A stretch of 22,077 nt of DNA, taken from IMG/VR virus record IMGVR_UViG_3300032053_000595, positions 1 to 22,077 of that record. One strand, 5' to 3'. The number at the start of each line of letters is the position of its first letter. The first letter of the stretch is position 1. Below the pieces are notes generated by a model, which was given only the letters and a program-made list of their open reading frames with translations, made no database searches and had not been told where the DNA came from. Positions 1 to 7,936 of the stretch are shown in pieces. The DNA comes from a virus. Made by a program: the position numbers and the translations under genes.

Positions 1-1
1 T

Positions 2-121
2 AACGATGGTGAGTATAGTGTGGAAAATTTGGTATTTAAATTACTAAGATCCACAGGATATATTTCGAAACTAAGACAAAATGTAAAATCGATTTACGAT
101 AAAGAGATCAATAAAATATAA
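2..121 (+). CDS. C-terminal fragment of an unidentified structural-region protein
   Basis: The reading frame beginning at base 2 is open from the window edge to a TAA at 119-121 and encodes the last 39 residues of a protein that starts upstream. The fragment is helical-looking and basic, and ends in ...DKEINKI. In T4 the gene before the tail tube is the tail sheath, but these residues do not resemble a sheath C-terminus that I know, so no function is assigned. It is read as coding because it is on the same strand as everything else and its stop lies just before the promoter-like box and start of the tail tube gene. Confidence 0.55.
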   Translation, partial: NDGEYSVENLVFKLLRSTGYISKLRQNVKSIYDKEINKI

Positions 122-150
122 AAAAAACATCAGGTATTAAAACTTTACTA

Positions 151-162
151 TATTTATAAATA
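151..162 (+). promoter_or_regulatory. Late-promoter-like palindrome TATTTATAAATA upstream of the tail tube gene
   Basis: This 12-base perfect palindrome contains TATAAATA at 155-162, which is the T4 late promoter -10 consensus. It lies in the short gap between the preceding stop and the tail tube ATG at 185, giving a predicted leader of about 16 bases. A highly expressed structural gene is the expected target of such a promoter. The assignment rests on motif and position only. Confidence 0.5.
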
Positions 163-184
163 AGAATCTTAACAGAAAAAACAT

Positions 185-676
185 ATGGCAGAACTACTAA
201 ATCCGTCCGAAATATTCTACACAGCCTTTGAACCAAAGGTAAAAAATAGATTTATTCTATACGTTGATGGTATTCCATCTTTCGTCATCAAGAAATGTGA
301 TCGTCCAAAAATTACACAATCTTCAAAAGAATTGGACCACATCAACATCAAGACCTACTACAAAGGTAAAACCACTTGGGGTACAATGACGTTAGAACTA
401 TATGATCCAATTGTTCCTTCTGGTGCTCAAGCTGTAATGGAATGGGTTCGTCTACACCACGAATCTGTTACTGGTCGTGATGGTTATCAAGACTTTTATA
501 AGAAGGATTTGACCATTAATGTTCTAGGTCCAGTTGGTGACAAGGTAGAAGAATGGACACTAAAGGGTGCCTTCATCACCGAAGCAACATTCAATGAACT
601 AGATTGGTCTAACGATGGTGATGCTGTAACAATCAGTATGACTATTCAACCAGACTATTGTATTCTCCAATACTAA
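185..676 (+). CDS. 19: Tail tube protein (T4 gp19-like)
   Basis: The 163-residue product matches the size of T4 gp19 (about 163 residues), the subunit that polymerises into the rigid inner tube of a contractile tail. Family features include the early strand segment around NRFILYVDGIPSF, the middle segment with LELYDPIVPSGAQAVMEW, and the C-terminal segment with LKGAFITEATFNELDW, followed by TISMTIQPDYC. The start at 185 follows a late-promoter-like box and has no Shine-Dalgarno sequence. A strong intrinsic terminator follows 18 bases after the stop, which suggests a largely monocistronic, abundant transcript. Codon use includes many C-ending codons compared with its neighbours, as expected for a highly expressed gene. 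The family call is from recognised sequence pattern, not a search. Confidence 0.9.
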   Translation: MAELLNPSEIFYTAFEPKVKNRFILYVDGIPSFVIKKCDRPKITQSSKELDHINIKTYYKGKTTWGTMTLELYDPIVPSGAQAVMEWVRLHHESVTGRDGYQDFYKKDLTINVLGPVGDKVEEWTLKGAFITEATFNELDWSNDGDAVTISMTIQPDYCILQY

Positions 677-694
677 CATTCACATCATATGTTT

Positions 695-724
695 AAAACC
701 CTACATTTATTTGTGGGGTTTTTT
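695..724 (+). terminator. Intrinsic terminator after the tail tube gene
   Basis: Bases 695-705 pair with 712-722 in an 11-bp stem with a single T-G wobble (core AAAACCC/GGGGTTTT) around a 6-base loop (706-711), and the right arm runs directly into a T tract. It lies 18 bases past the tail tube stop. It also shows that the ATG at 689 is not the start of the next gene, because that ATG sits just upstream of the terminator. Confidence 0.85.
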
Positions 725-745
725 GTTTTATTGATATTTATATTC

Positions 746-1525
746 ATGGATCAAGTAACAGTACTTTTGCCCGGCGGATTTAAGCCACCTCATGTGGGCC
801 ATTTGGGATTAGCTAATAAATTTGCTAGTCGTGGTGATGTAAAGAAAGTAATTGTAATGGTTGGTCCCACTGAACGTGATGGTATCAATCGTCAACAAAG
901 TTTAGCTATTTGGAACTTACTAACCAAAAACCCAAAAGTTGAAGTAGTTGCTGTACAAGATGATAATCCTATGAATGCTGCATTTGGATATGTATTTGGG
1001 TTACCAAGAAATAGTACAGAAACCATTGCTTTGGGTGCTAGTGCAAAAAGTCCAGAAGATGCAAAACGTAGCAAAATCTTTGCAGCGGCAATTGAAAGAT
1101 ACAAAATCAAGGCAACTAAAGATGGACTAACTGCACCAAAAGGTGTACAAGTAGTTGATATGACCGATGATTCTCCTAGTAACTATATGGGAAGAACTGA
1201 TGATAAAAATGGTCAAAGTATAAGTGCTAGTACATTAAGACAAGATTTAACAAACAATGATTTTCAAAACTTCGCAACCAACTATCCAGGCGTTAAACCT
1301 CAAGTTGTTAAGAGTATACATAAAATTTTAAAACCTATGAATGAAGTAAAAAAACAAAAGATTAAAGCTATTATCAAAAAGATGATATATGAAGAAGATA
1401 GTTTTATGGATGCATTGGTTGGACCAGAAGCAAAGTTTAAGGATGCTATCAATAAAATCAGAACCAGAGCTGGTATACTTACTAAAACAGCTCAAGATGC
1501 ACAAAAGGATGTAAAAACTAAATAA
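746..1525 (+). CDS. HxGH-motif nucleotidyltransferase (cytidylyltransferase/NMNAT-like superfamily)
   Basis: The 259-residue protein opens with VLLPGGFKPPHVGHL, in which H16-V-G-H19 is the HxGH nucleotide-binding signature of the nucleotidyltransferase superfamily. ISAST at 159-163 followed by LR matches the C-terminal ISSTxIR-type signature. These enzymes transfer a nucleotide from an NTP to a phosphate-bearing acceptor, as in CTP:phosphoglycerol or NMN adenylyltransferases. The substrate cannot be told from the sequence. Residues about 210-259 form an extra basic, helical tail. I chose ATG 746 over the upstream ATG 689 because the latter would translate through the terminator stem. The gene lies between tail genes and looks like a separately acquired cargo gene, although these genes also occur in other marine T4-like phages from memory. 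Confidence 0.75.
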   Translation: MDQVTVLLPGGFKPPHVGHLGLANKFASRGDVKKVIVMVGPTERDGINRQQSLAIWNLLTKNPKVEVVAVQDDNPMNAAFGYVFGLPRNSTETIALGASAKSPEDAKRSKIFAAAIERYKIKATKDGLTAPKGVQVVDMTDDSPSNYMGRTDDKNGQSISASTLRQDLTNNDFQNFATNYPGVKPQVVKSIHKILKPMNEVKKQKIKAIIKKMIYEEDSFMDALVGPEAKFKDAINKIRTRAGILTKTAQDAQKDVKTK

Positions 1526-1571
1526 AATAACTGAAAAAGTTATATAAAGTTCTATATATTGTTATAAAGTT

Positions 1572-2384
1572 ATGAGTGACGAAATTTCTATTACAAGACA
1601 ATCAGCTGTTAATCCAAAACCTGCAGCTCCAACGTTTCCAACAGAAATAGTTGATCTGCCAAGTCGAGGACACTTTTACCCGCCAAATAGTAAATTGTCT
1701 ACTGGACAATTGGAAGTTAAGTTGATGACGGCAAAAGAAGAAGATATTCTTACCAGCCCAAATTTGCTTAAAAAAGGACTTGCTGTAGAAAAGTTGATTG
1801 AATCATTAGTTGTTGATAAGGACATTGATTTGGATCAAATTCTTGTGGGTGACAAAAATGCTTTAATTTTTGCAATCAGACGATTGGCTTATGGTGACAC
1901 ATATGGTCCTGTAGAAATTACATGTCCAAAATGTTCTGCGGCAAATAAACAAAATGTAGATTTATCAGAAATCAACTACAAAGAAATTGATTTTGATGCG
2001 TATCCAAAGGGTGTAAATGAGTTTGAATATACTTTGCCAACATCAAAACTAACAATCAAGTTCAAGTTATTGACTGCTGCTGATGAAAAAATGATTGAAC
2101 GTGATATTGAAGGATTTGCAAAGTTAAAGAAGGAATCTTCAAGTGAAATTACCACTCGATTGAAACATATGATTACAGCAATCAATGGAGATACTGATAA
2201 AGTCAAGATCAAGTCTTTTATTGATAATAATATGTTGGCAAAAGATAGCAGCGCTTTTAGACAACATGCGAAGGTTTTTTCTCCAGACGTTGATAGCCGA
2301 TTTAACTTTTGCTGCACTGAATGTTCTAACCAAGAAAGGGTAGCCGTACCAATGACGGTTCAATTTTTTTGGCCTAACTCCTGA
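1572..2384 (+). CDS. 26: Baseplate hub protein (T4 gp26-like), zinc-ribbon type
   Basis: The 270-residue protein carries the hallmark N-terminal block of the gp26 baseplate family: LPSRGHFYPPNSKLSTGQ, then KLMTAKEEDIL and NLLKKGLAVEKL (residues about 27-75). Two cysteine pairs, C118-P-K-C121 and C248-T-E-C251 (with C247 beside them), probably bind one zinc ion. The C-terminus reads VQFFWPNS. In T4, gp26 takes part in assembly of the central baseplate hub. The gene lies upstream of the tape measure, where tail assembly proteins are usually found. The final codons cross a run of seven T at 2364-2370, which may be a recoding site joining this frame to the small frame that follows. Confidence 0.8.
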   Translation: MSDEISITRQSAVNPKPAAPTFPTEIVDLPSRGHFYPPNSKLSTGQLEVKLMTAKEEDILTSPNLLKKGLAVEKLIESLVVDKDIDLDQILVGDKNALIFAIRRLAYGDTYGPVEITCPKCSAANKQNVDLSEINYKEIDFDAYPKGVNEFEYTLPTSKLTIKFKLLTAADEKMIERDIEGFAKLKKESSSEITTRLKHMITAINGDTDKVKIKSFIDNNMLAKDSSAFRQHAKVFSPDVDSRFNFCCTECSNQERVAVPMTVQFFWPNS

Positions 2385-2583
2385 ACACAGAGTTTACATA
2401 CAGCACGTAATATTTGATTTATGTTATTATGGTAATGGGTTTACACCATCTGAGGTGTATGCTTTACCTATTCATCTACGCAACTTTTATTACAAAAAAC
2501 TCGTCGATGTCAAGGAACGGGAGAATAAACAATCCGAATCTAAATCTGCCAAGTCTAAAATAGATAAACCATCTTTTAGATAA
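2356..2583 (+). CDS. Start-less small frame, gp51-like hub assembly protein or frameshift extension of gp26-like protein
   Basis: A frame in the +1 register relative to the preceding gene is open from 2356 to a TAA at 2581-2583. From 2371 it encodes a 70-residue protein-like sequence with GLTPEHRVYIQ, FDLCYYGNGFTPSEVYALP and LRNFYYKKL, followed by a charged, Lys/Ser-rich tail. It resembles the small proteins that follow gp26-like genes in T4 relatives. No ATG or TTG occurs in frame, and the only GTG (in SEVYAL) lies inside the conserved-looking core. Expression therefore needs a +1 or -2 frameshift on the T7 run at 2364-2370, a non-standard start, or the run length is a sequencing error. A fusion made at the run would be about 336 residues. 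Coding status is likely; the mechanism is inferred. Confidence 0.6.
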   Translation, partial: RFNFFGLTPEHRVYIQHVIFDLCYYGNGFTPSEVYALPIHLRNFYYKKLVDVKERENKQSESKSAKSKIDKPSFR

Positions 2584-2608
2584 CTGGATATTTATTATTA
2601 TATAATAT

Positions 2609-5041
2609 ATGGCAGCATCTTCACCAACAGAGAAATCCGTAGCGGATTTAATTAAACAGCTAGAAAGAGCCAGAGCTGAAACACAATCATACTCTGAAAC
2701 TTGGGATGACGTTGGCAGAAAGATTAAAAATTCAATAAATCCACTCAAGGCTGTGGAGAAAAATTTGGAAGCGCAAAGTTTAGTAGTCGGTAAATTGAGC
2801 GCAGAACTTGCTGAATTAGAGAGACAACGTGTTGAAGAAAAGAAAGACGTTGCAGATATTATTTCGAAGAAAGAACAAGAACTTGCACTTGCAGAAAAAC
2901 AATTATCTGCGACAAAAAGACAAGCCACGGTAATGGCACTTGCATATGACACGTTAATAAAACTTGTAGATGCATATGATAAGTACGACAAATTGCTGGC
3001 GGATAATGCTGTAAAACAAGGAATCAGTAGAGTTCAGTCTGAAAAACAAGCGGTTATAATGCAACGTATTGTTGCTTCTTCAACAAATCTTGTTGTAAAT
3101 CTGACAGAAGCACTTGAGGCAGTTGCTGAGTTAAATAACAATCTTGGTGTGATGGCCGCCGAGTATATGCCACAGGTTGCGATGAGAGCTGCTGAACTTT
3201 CACAATCGATTGGAATAAGTGCTACAGACAGTGCTCAATTTTTTGCTACACTGGGAGAAATTGGAAACACCAGTTTACAAGCTCAACAAAACATGGCTGG
3301 TGTTGCGGACGCTGCTGCAAAAGCTGCTGGAGTACCATTGGGTAAGGTTATTAAAGATGTAAGTGGAGCTAGTTCTAGTGTACGTACAATATTTAAAGGC
3401 AACACGATTGAATTAATCAAACAAGCAGCTGAGTTGAGAAAGATTGGTAGTAGTCTTGATCAAGCTGCAAAATCAGCTGAATCATTATTAAACTTTGAAT
3501 CGTCGGTTGGCGCTGAGTTAAAAGCTAGTGCATTATTGGGTCAAAACATCAATTTTAATCAATCACGTAGATTGTTTTTTGAAGGTAAAATTGCTGAGGG
3601 TGAAAAAGCATTACAAAAAGAACTTGAAAAAGCTGGAGATATTGATAAGTTAAACTATTTTCAACGTAAAGCTTTATCTGAATTGACCGGTAAAGATATT
3701 AATGAATTACAGAAGATTGGTTCGTTGAAGAAAACACAACAGAAAATCGATCAAGATAATCCAGACTTAGCTAAGGAACGTTTAAAACTAGAAAAAGAGT
3801 TAGCCAAGATTTCTGGATCCAAAGTAGAACAAGAAAAAAGAGCCAATGAATTAGCGGCTATAGGAGAGGTTGCAAAGGAAAGAAGCAAAATAATAGATGC
3901 ACAAAAAGAACAAGCTATGTTGGCTTTGGGTAAGGCTATGAAACCACTGATGGATTTGGTTAGATTTGTAGAAATTAGCTTTTTCAAATTGTTGGCAACC
4001 ATTGCGGATTTTGGTGGACCTGCTGGAATAGTAATTGCTGGATTGGCTGGATTAACAATTGCATTTTTTGCATTCAAGAAGGGTGTTAAACTTGTAGCGG
4101 ACTTTTTAGCAGATGCTATGGGAAATGCTGCTCAGAAAGTGGGTGAAGGTATTGGTAAAGGATTAGAAGGAATTGGCAAAGGACTAAGAAACTTTGGAAG
4201 ATCTGTACAATTTTTAGTTATACCACCAATGGCTATTCTTGCGATTGGTGTAATCACACTTGCTTTAATTGGTTTGGGATATGCTTTAAAATTAATTGGT
4301 CAAGGAATTGGTGCAGCTGCTCCGGCAATTACAGCAATATCAACGTTGTTTTTGGGATTGGCATCGATTTTAGCTGACACATTAATGAAGGTTTTGGATA
4401 AACTACCAGAATTATTAGGATCTGTTACTACAAACTTGGTTAAGTTAGCATTTGTCGGACCCGGATTGGTTGTGGCTGCACTTGGGGTTGGTGCTATGGG
4501 ATACGCATTGGGTGTTCTAAATGTTAGTTTACGATTGTTTCCACTGGGTAAATTAACAAATATCACCACACAATTAACTGCGATGAGTGCGGCTGCCTCG
4601 GGTCTTTCGTTGACAATTGAATCACTTAAATCACTTAAAGGATTGTCCGGATTTAAAGTTCCAAATCTTAATATCAATATTGATGTGGGTAGATTAACAA
4701 ATATTACCACACAATTAACTGCGATGAGTGCGGCTGCCGAAGGTGTTTCATTAGCAGTATCATCACTCAAAGAACTATCTGGGGTTAAACTTCCAAATCT
4801 TGATATCAGTATTGATACTGCGGCTATTAATTCACTAGCCAAGACCAATGAAGCTAAACGTGAAGAAACAGCTATGTTGAGACAAGGAATTGATTTAGTA
4901 GCTCAAAAGATCGATGTATTGACTGGTATGATGGCATCAGGAAAGATTGCGGTTTACATGGATAGAGTCAAGGTAAGTAAAGAATTGGCTGAAGGAACTT
5001 TAAAATTTGGAGTTTCTGGTCAAGCAACTAATGCAATCTGA
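2609..5041 (+). CDS. Tail tape measure protein
   Basis: The 810-residue protein has the composition of a tape measure, which sets tail length and is ejected before the DNA. Residues about 45-110 are heptad-rich, charged coiled coil, and another helical charged stretch covers about 375-440. Hydrophobic segments occur near 469-490, 535-560, 570-590 and 616-637; such segments are typical of tape measures. Residues about 649-737 hold a tandem repeat with a 47-residue period. The gene follows the gp26/gp51-like pair, the usual place for a tape measure. It is longer than T4 gp29 (590 residues), which would predict a longer tail if the same rule applies. The start ATG 2609 follows an AT-rich box with no Shine-Dalgarno sequence. 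Confidence 0.85.
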   Translation: MAASSPTEKSVADLIKQLERARAETQSYSETWDDVGRKIKNSINPLKAVEKNLEAQSLVVGKLSAELAELERQRVEEKKDVADIISKKEQELALAEKQLSATKRQATVMALAYDTLIKLVDAYDKYDKLLADNAVKQGISRVQSEKQAVIMQRIVASSTNLVVNLTEALEAVAELNNNLGVMAAEYMPQVAMRAAELSQSIGISATDSAQFFATLGEIGNTSLQAQQNMAGVADAAAKAAGVPLGKVIKDVSGASSSVRTIFKGNTIELIKQAAELRKIGSSLDQAAKSAESLLNFESSVGAELKASALLGQNINFNQSRRLFFEGKIAEGEKALQKELEKAGDIDKLNYFQRKALSELTGKDINELQKIGSLKKTQQKIDQDNPDLAKERLKLEKELAKISGSKVEQEKRANELAAIGEVAKERSKIIDAQKEQAMLALGKAMKPLMDLVRFVEISFFKLLATIADFGGPAGIVIAGLAGLTIAFFAFKKGVKLVADFLADAMGNAAQKVGEGIGKGLEGIGKGLRNFGRSVQFLVIPPMAILAIGVITLALIGLGYALKLIGQGIGAAAPAITAISTLFLGLASILADTLMKVLDKLPELLGSVTTNLVKLAFVGPGLVVAALGVGAMGYALGVLNVSLRLFPLGKLTNITTQLTAMSAAASGLSLTIESLKSLKGLSGFKVPNLNINIDVGRLTNITTQLTAMSAAAEGVSLAVSSLKELSGVKLPNLDISIDTAAINSLAKTNEAKREETAMLRQGIDLVAQKIDVLTGMMASGKIAVYMDRVKVSKELAEGTLKFGVSGQATNAI
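4553..4822 (+). repeat. In-frame tandem repeat in the tape measure gene
   Basis: Two direct copies start at 4553 and 4694 with a period of 141 bases (47 residues). Both begin LTNITTQLTAMSAAA and end with a PNL(N/D)I(N/S)ID segment. The first half is almost identical at the DNA level, while the second copy has lost three codons in its middle. The pattern suggests a recent duplication inside a length-setting protein. Confidence 0.9.
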
Positions 5042-5042
5042 T

Positions 5043-5055
5043 ATTTATAATAAAT
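5043..5055 (+). promoter_or_regulatory. TATTTATA box and 13-base AT palindrome over a gene start
   Basis: The sequence ATTTATAATAAAT is a perfect dyad with a single central base and runs into the ATG at 5054. It contains most of the TATTTATA box (5042-5049), which also occurs just before the ATGs at 746 and 12747. It could be a promoter element or a small operator; function is inferred from recurrence only. Confidence 0.35.
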
Positions 5056-7633
5056 GGCAAATAGTCAAACATTCGTAGAGGGTTTTGGTGGAGCAGAAGG
5101 TCAAATCACCACTTTATCCCAAGTTCAAGGATCAGGTCTTTCACTACCTCCTAACGCTTCGTCGTTTATTAATATCAGACGGGGTGGTAAATTAGAAACG
5201 TTGTTTCTAACAAATGGTAATGATCGAGTTTTATATACCAAGAACAAACCACAAGATCTTTATTTGAAGGGATTGGTTACATCTCAACAATATATTTACA
5301 AAAACCCAAACGAGGGTCAACGTACAAAAATTGGTGGCAGTAGATCACTCCCATTAAGTGCTGCTATACAAGATGCTACCAGAATTAGAAAGTTTTTAGG
5401 ATCAAGTGCTGGTATAAAGTTTACAGGAAAACAACTTATACTACAAGGATTTCAATCATTCGATGAAACCAAGGTCTATAACCCAGCTTCGCCGTTGATT
5501 GCCGCTATACGTTCCGCTACTTTTGGCTTGGTTGATCGTCCAACCCGCCACATAGATACAAGTAACATATTAACAGGCTTATTGGGTGGTACTGGTCTTA
5601 GTAATGCTGTAAGTGCTGTAGGACAATTGTTGGGTAGCGCACCTCCACAACCATCACCACCCCGTAGCAGTGTTGCTAGTGCAGCGAGTGGTGGATTGGG
5701 ATTGTCAACATTAACCTCTTTGGTGGGTGGTGGAGATAATTCCAGTCGAGTTGTTACATCAATTGCTAGAGATGGTGTAAAAGACTTATTGAGAGGTAAC
5801 ACTGCTACAAATGCTTATAATAATCCAAGATATCAACGTTGGATGACAAATGCTGGGGGTAACTTTTTTAGTAGATTAATAACTGGTGTTGGAAGATTTT
5901 TTCAAAACAATACATTGTTAGGTGGTATTTTGCCACCAAAACAACCATGGCCAGCAACATATCGTGCGGATGAACAAACATATGAGATGATGTTAAACGC
6001 GGGTAAGTTGTTTGATCCAACTCAAAATGGTATTGCGGGTGGTGGTATTTTGAGTGGTTTGTTGAATTCACTTGGATTTGGAAAAAAGGCTGATTATTCG
6101 TTAGCTGTTAATCAACGTTTTTATGGTAAGTCGAAGAATAAAACATCTTTGAACAGATTGATTATAGTAAGAAATATCAAAAAACAAGCGGTTGATTATA
6201 CAAAAGAAATTGGTGTTTTATCAAAAGATAAAAATAACTTACTAAGTACTAAGTTAACTAAGAAGGCAATTACTCCAAGTGGAGATTCAAACAGATATAG
6301 TGATGTAGTAAAAGTAGATGACGATAACGAATATTCAGATCAAATACTAAACTATAAAACTTATTTAGATAATCAATCTGGATTCAAGACCACATTTAGT
6401 GATCAACAAAGTAATATAGTTAAGGACATCATTGATAATCTTGACAAGGCTATTAACGACATTGGTGGTGCAAATGAAAGCAAATATAGTACCAACAGAA
6501 AAAATTTACAACCTCTTCAATTTGCTAAGTTTAGTAACGATGGTACACGTATAGGAACAAATTACTTAAAACAACTTGATCCTACAAAACTAAATGATCC
6601 AACCATTAAAAATGATACATATCAAGGTCGTTTTCGTAGAGATGAAACGATGGGTAATAAAGTTCCAACTCGTTTAGGAGAAGGACCAAATGATCGATAT
6701 ATTTATCCAACCAACAACGTTGATTATGTTAACTCACTTCAAGTATTAAACCAAGAGGAATTTACTAAACAATATTCTGCTACAGATAAATTTGGCATAT
6801 ATGGACCAGATATTATTAAGTTTTATTTTTATGATATCGTTAACCAAAAATATATTCCATTTAATGCTACCGTAAAATCAATTACTGACAACAACAATGC
6901 AAGTTGGGAAACGGTTGAATATTTGGGTCGTCCAGACAAATTGTTTTATTACAAAGGATTTGAACGTCAAGTAGGCTTTAATTTCACCGTTAATGCGCAC
7001 AGCGTAAAAGAGTTGATGCCAATGTGGCAACGCATAAACTATTTGGTGGGTTTAACAAGACCAGCTAATTATACATTACAACAAGAGGGTGGATATATGG
7101 TACCACCAATGGTACAATTAACATTAGGTGATTTTTACAAAAACCACTTTGTTGTAATAACAAGTTGTAACGTCACAATACCAGATGATACATCTTGGGA
7201 AACAATTCCAGAGGAAGCTGATAAAAATGGACAAAGTTGGTATTATGGACCAAATAAAGCTATACAATGGCAGAGTTCTGATACGATCATAGATCCTAGA
7301 GGTAACAAAGCTAGATCCAAAGGAAGAGTTGCTCAATTTCCAAGAACAGCGGAAATTAGTGTTCAGATGAATGTTCTTGAAAAAGATCGTCCATATACAG
7401 GTAAAGCTATTTGGGGCGATGCTCCTGTGTCAATTGTTAGTCAATTGCAATTGCCTGATCCAGTCAATCCAAATTTTATAGGACCGATTGACTCTAGTAC
7501 TAAAGCTGACAAAAACGCTCCACTCACCGAGTTTTATGACAGAAGTAGTGACACTGCTAAAAATAATTTCTCAAAGAATATTAGGTATGATAACAACTGG
7601 CTTAATCAGATCAATGCGTCGAATATACCATAA
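5054..7633 (+). CDS. Large baseplate protein, tail-tube-cap-like (T4 gp48/gp54-type C-terminal region)
   Basis: The 859-residue protein follows the tape measure, where T4-like phages encode baseplate tube-initiation proteins. Residues about 618-800 contain the segment WETVEYLGRPD...YYKGFERQVGFNF, then PMWQRINYLVGLTRPANY and a later SWETIPEE block. I associate this pattern with T4-type baseplate/tube cap proteins. The N-terminal 500 residues are less familiar and include a Gly/Ser/Pro-rich, weakly hydrophobic stretch at about 170-245. T4 gp48 is 364 residues, so this would be a much enlarged version. It could instead be another baseplate component. No signal peptide or catalytic motif is seen. 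Confidence 0.6.
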   Translation: MANSQTFVEGFGGAEGQITTLSQVQGSGLSLPPNASSFINIRRGGKLETLFLTNGNDRVLYTKNKPQDLYLKGLVTSQQYIYKNPNEGQRTKIGGSRSLPLSAAIQDATRIRKFLGSSAGIKFTGKQLILQGFQSFDETKVYNPASPLIAAIRSATFGLVDRPTRHIDTSNILTGLLGGTGLSNAVSAVGQLLGSAPPQPSPPRSSVASAASGGLGLSTLTSLVGGGDNSSRVVTSIARDGVKDLLRGNTATNAYNNPRYQRWMTNAGGNFFSRLITGVGRFFQNNTLLGGILPPKQPWPATYRADEQTYEMMLNAGKLFDPTQNGIAGGGILSGLLNSLGFGKKADYSLAVNQRFYGKSKNKTSLNRLIIVRNIKKQAVDYTKEIGVLSKDKNNLLSTKLTKKAITPSGDSNRYSDVVKVDDDNEYSDQILNYKTYLDNQSGFKTTFSDQQSNIVKDIIDNLDKAINDIGGANESKYSTNRKNLQPLQFAKFSNDGTRIGTNYLKQLDPTKLNDPTIKNDTYQGRFRRDETMGNKVPTRLGEGPNDRYIYPTNNVDYVNSLQVLNQEEFTKQYSATDKFGIYGPDIIKFYFYDIVNQKYIPFNATVKSITDNNNASWETVEYLGRPDKLFYYKGFERQVGFNFTVNAHSVKELMPMWQRINYLVGLTRPANYTLQQEGGYMVPPMVQLTLGDFYKNHFVVITSCNVTIPDDTSWETIPEEADKNGQSWYYGPNKAIQWQSSDTIIDPRGNKARSKGRVAQFPRTAEISVQMNVLEKDRPYTGKAIWGDAPVSIVSQLQLPDPVNPNFIGPIDSSTKADKNAPLTEFYDRSSDTAKNNFSKNIRYDNNWLNQINASNIP

Positions 7634-7642
7634 TTATATAGC

Positions 7643-7933
7643 ATGAGATATCAATTTACACCAGTTTATAAAAGATGGGATGGTAAGAATGTGTACAGAA
7701 CAACTTATTATCCTATTATTCCACATTCTATCGATGATACATATATCATAGCAAGTGAGGTTGATTATTTAGATAGCTTGGCTAAAAAATACTATGGTGA
7801 CGAAAGTTTCTGGTGGGTTATAGCACAAGCTAACAACTTAGGTAAAGGTAAATTATCAATACCACTAGGTAAACAATTAAGAATACCAGGTAATGTTTCT
7901 CAGATACTAAATAATCTCAAAAATTTAAATTAA
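7643..7933 (+). CDS. 53: LysM-like baseplate wedge protein (T4 gp53-like)
   Basis: The 96-residue protein contains a compact LysM-like module: EVDYLDSLAKKYYGDESFWW, then IAQANNLGKGKL and IPLGKQLRIPG (residues about 38-83). Such modules are found in T4 gp53 and in tail X/LysM baseplate proteins, where they hold wedges or hub parts together rather than binding cell wall. It is shorter than T4 gp53 (196 residues) and is close to a minimal LysM domain. It starts 9 bases after the preceding gene and ends 3 bases before the next, so it is co-transcribed with the large baseplate genes on either side. Confidence 0.75.
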   Translation: MRYQFTPVYKRWDGKNVYRTTYYPIIPHSIDDTYIIASEVDYLDSLAKKYYGDESFWWVIAQANNLGKGKLSIPLGKQLRIPGNVSQILNNLKNLN

Positions 7934-7936
7934 GTT

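Noticed and set aside
689-745. Upstream ATG at 689 extending the nucleotidyltransferase by 19 residues
   Set aside because: The extension is the translated terminator stem and T tract; the HxGH domain begins normally at ATG 746.
1527-1543. Weak stem ATAACT/AGTTAT after the nucleotidyltransferase gene
   Set aside because: Six A/T-rich pairs without a T run are too weak to call a terminator in DNA this rich in A and T.
4553-4822. Direct repeats considered as a CRISPR array
   Set aside because: There are only two in-frame units with coding similarity throughout and no spacer structure; no CRISPR array or tRNA gene was seen anywhere in the window.
4300-4848. 182-residue open frame on the - strand
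   Set aside because: It mirrors the hydrophobic and repeated part of the tape measure gene and has no protein-like domain pattern; the same applies to the other - strand frames in the window.
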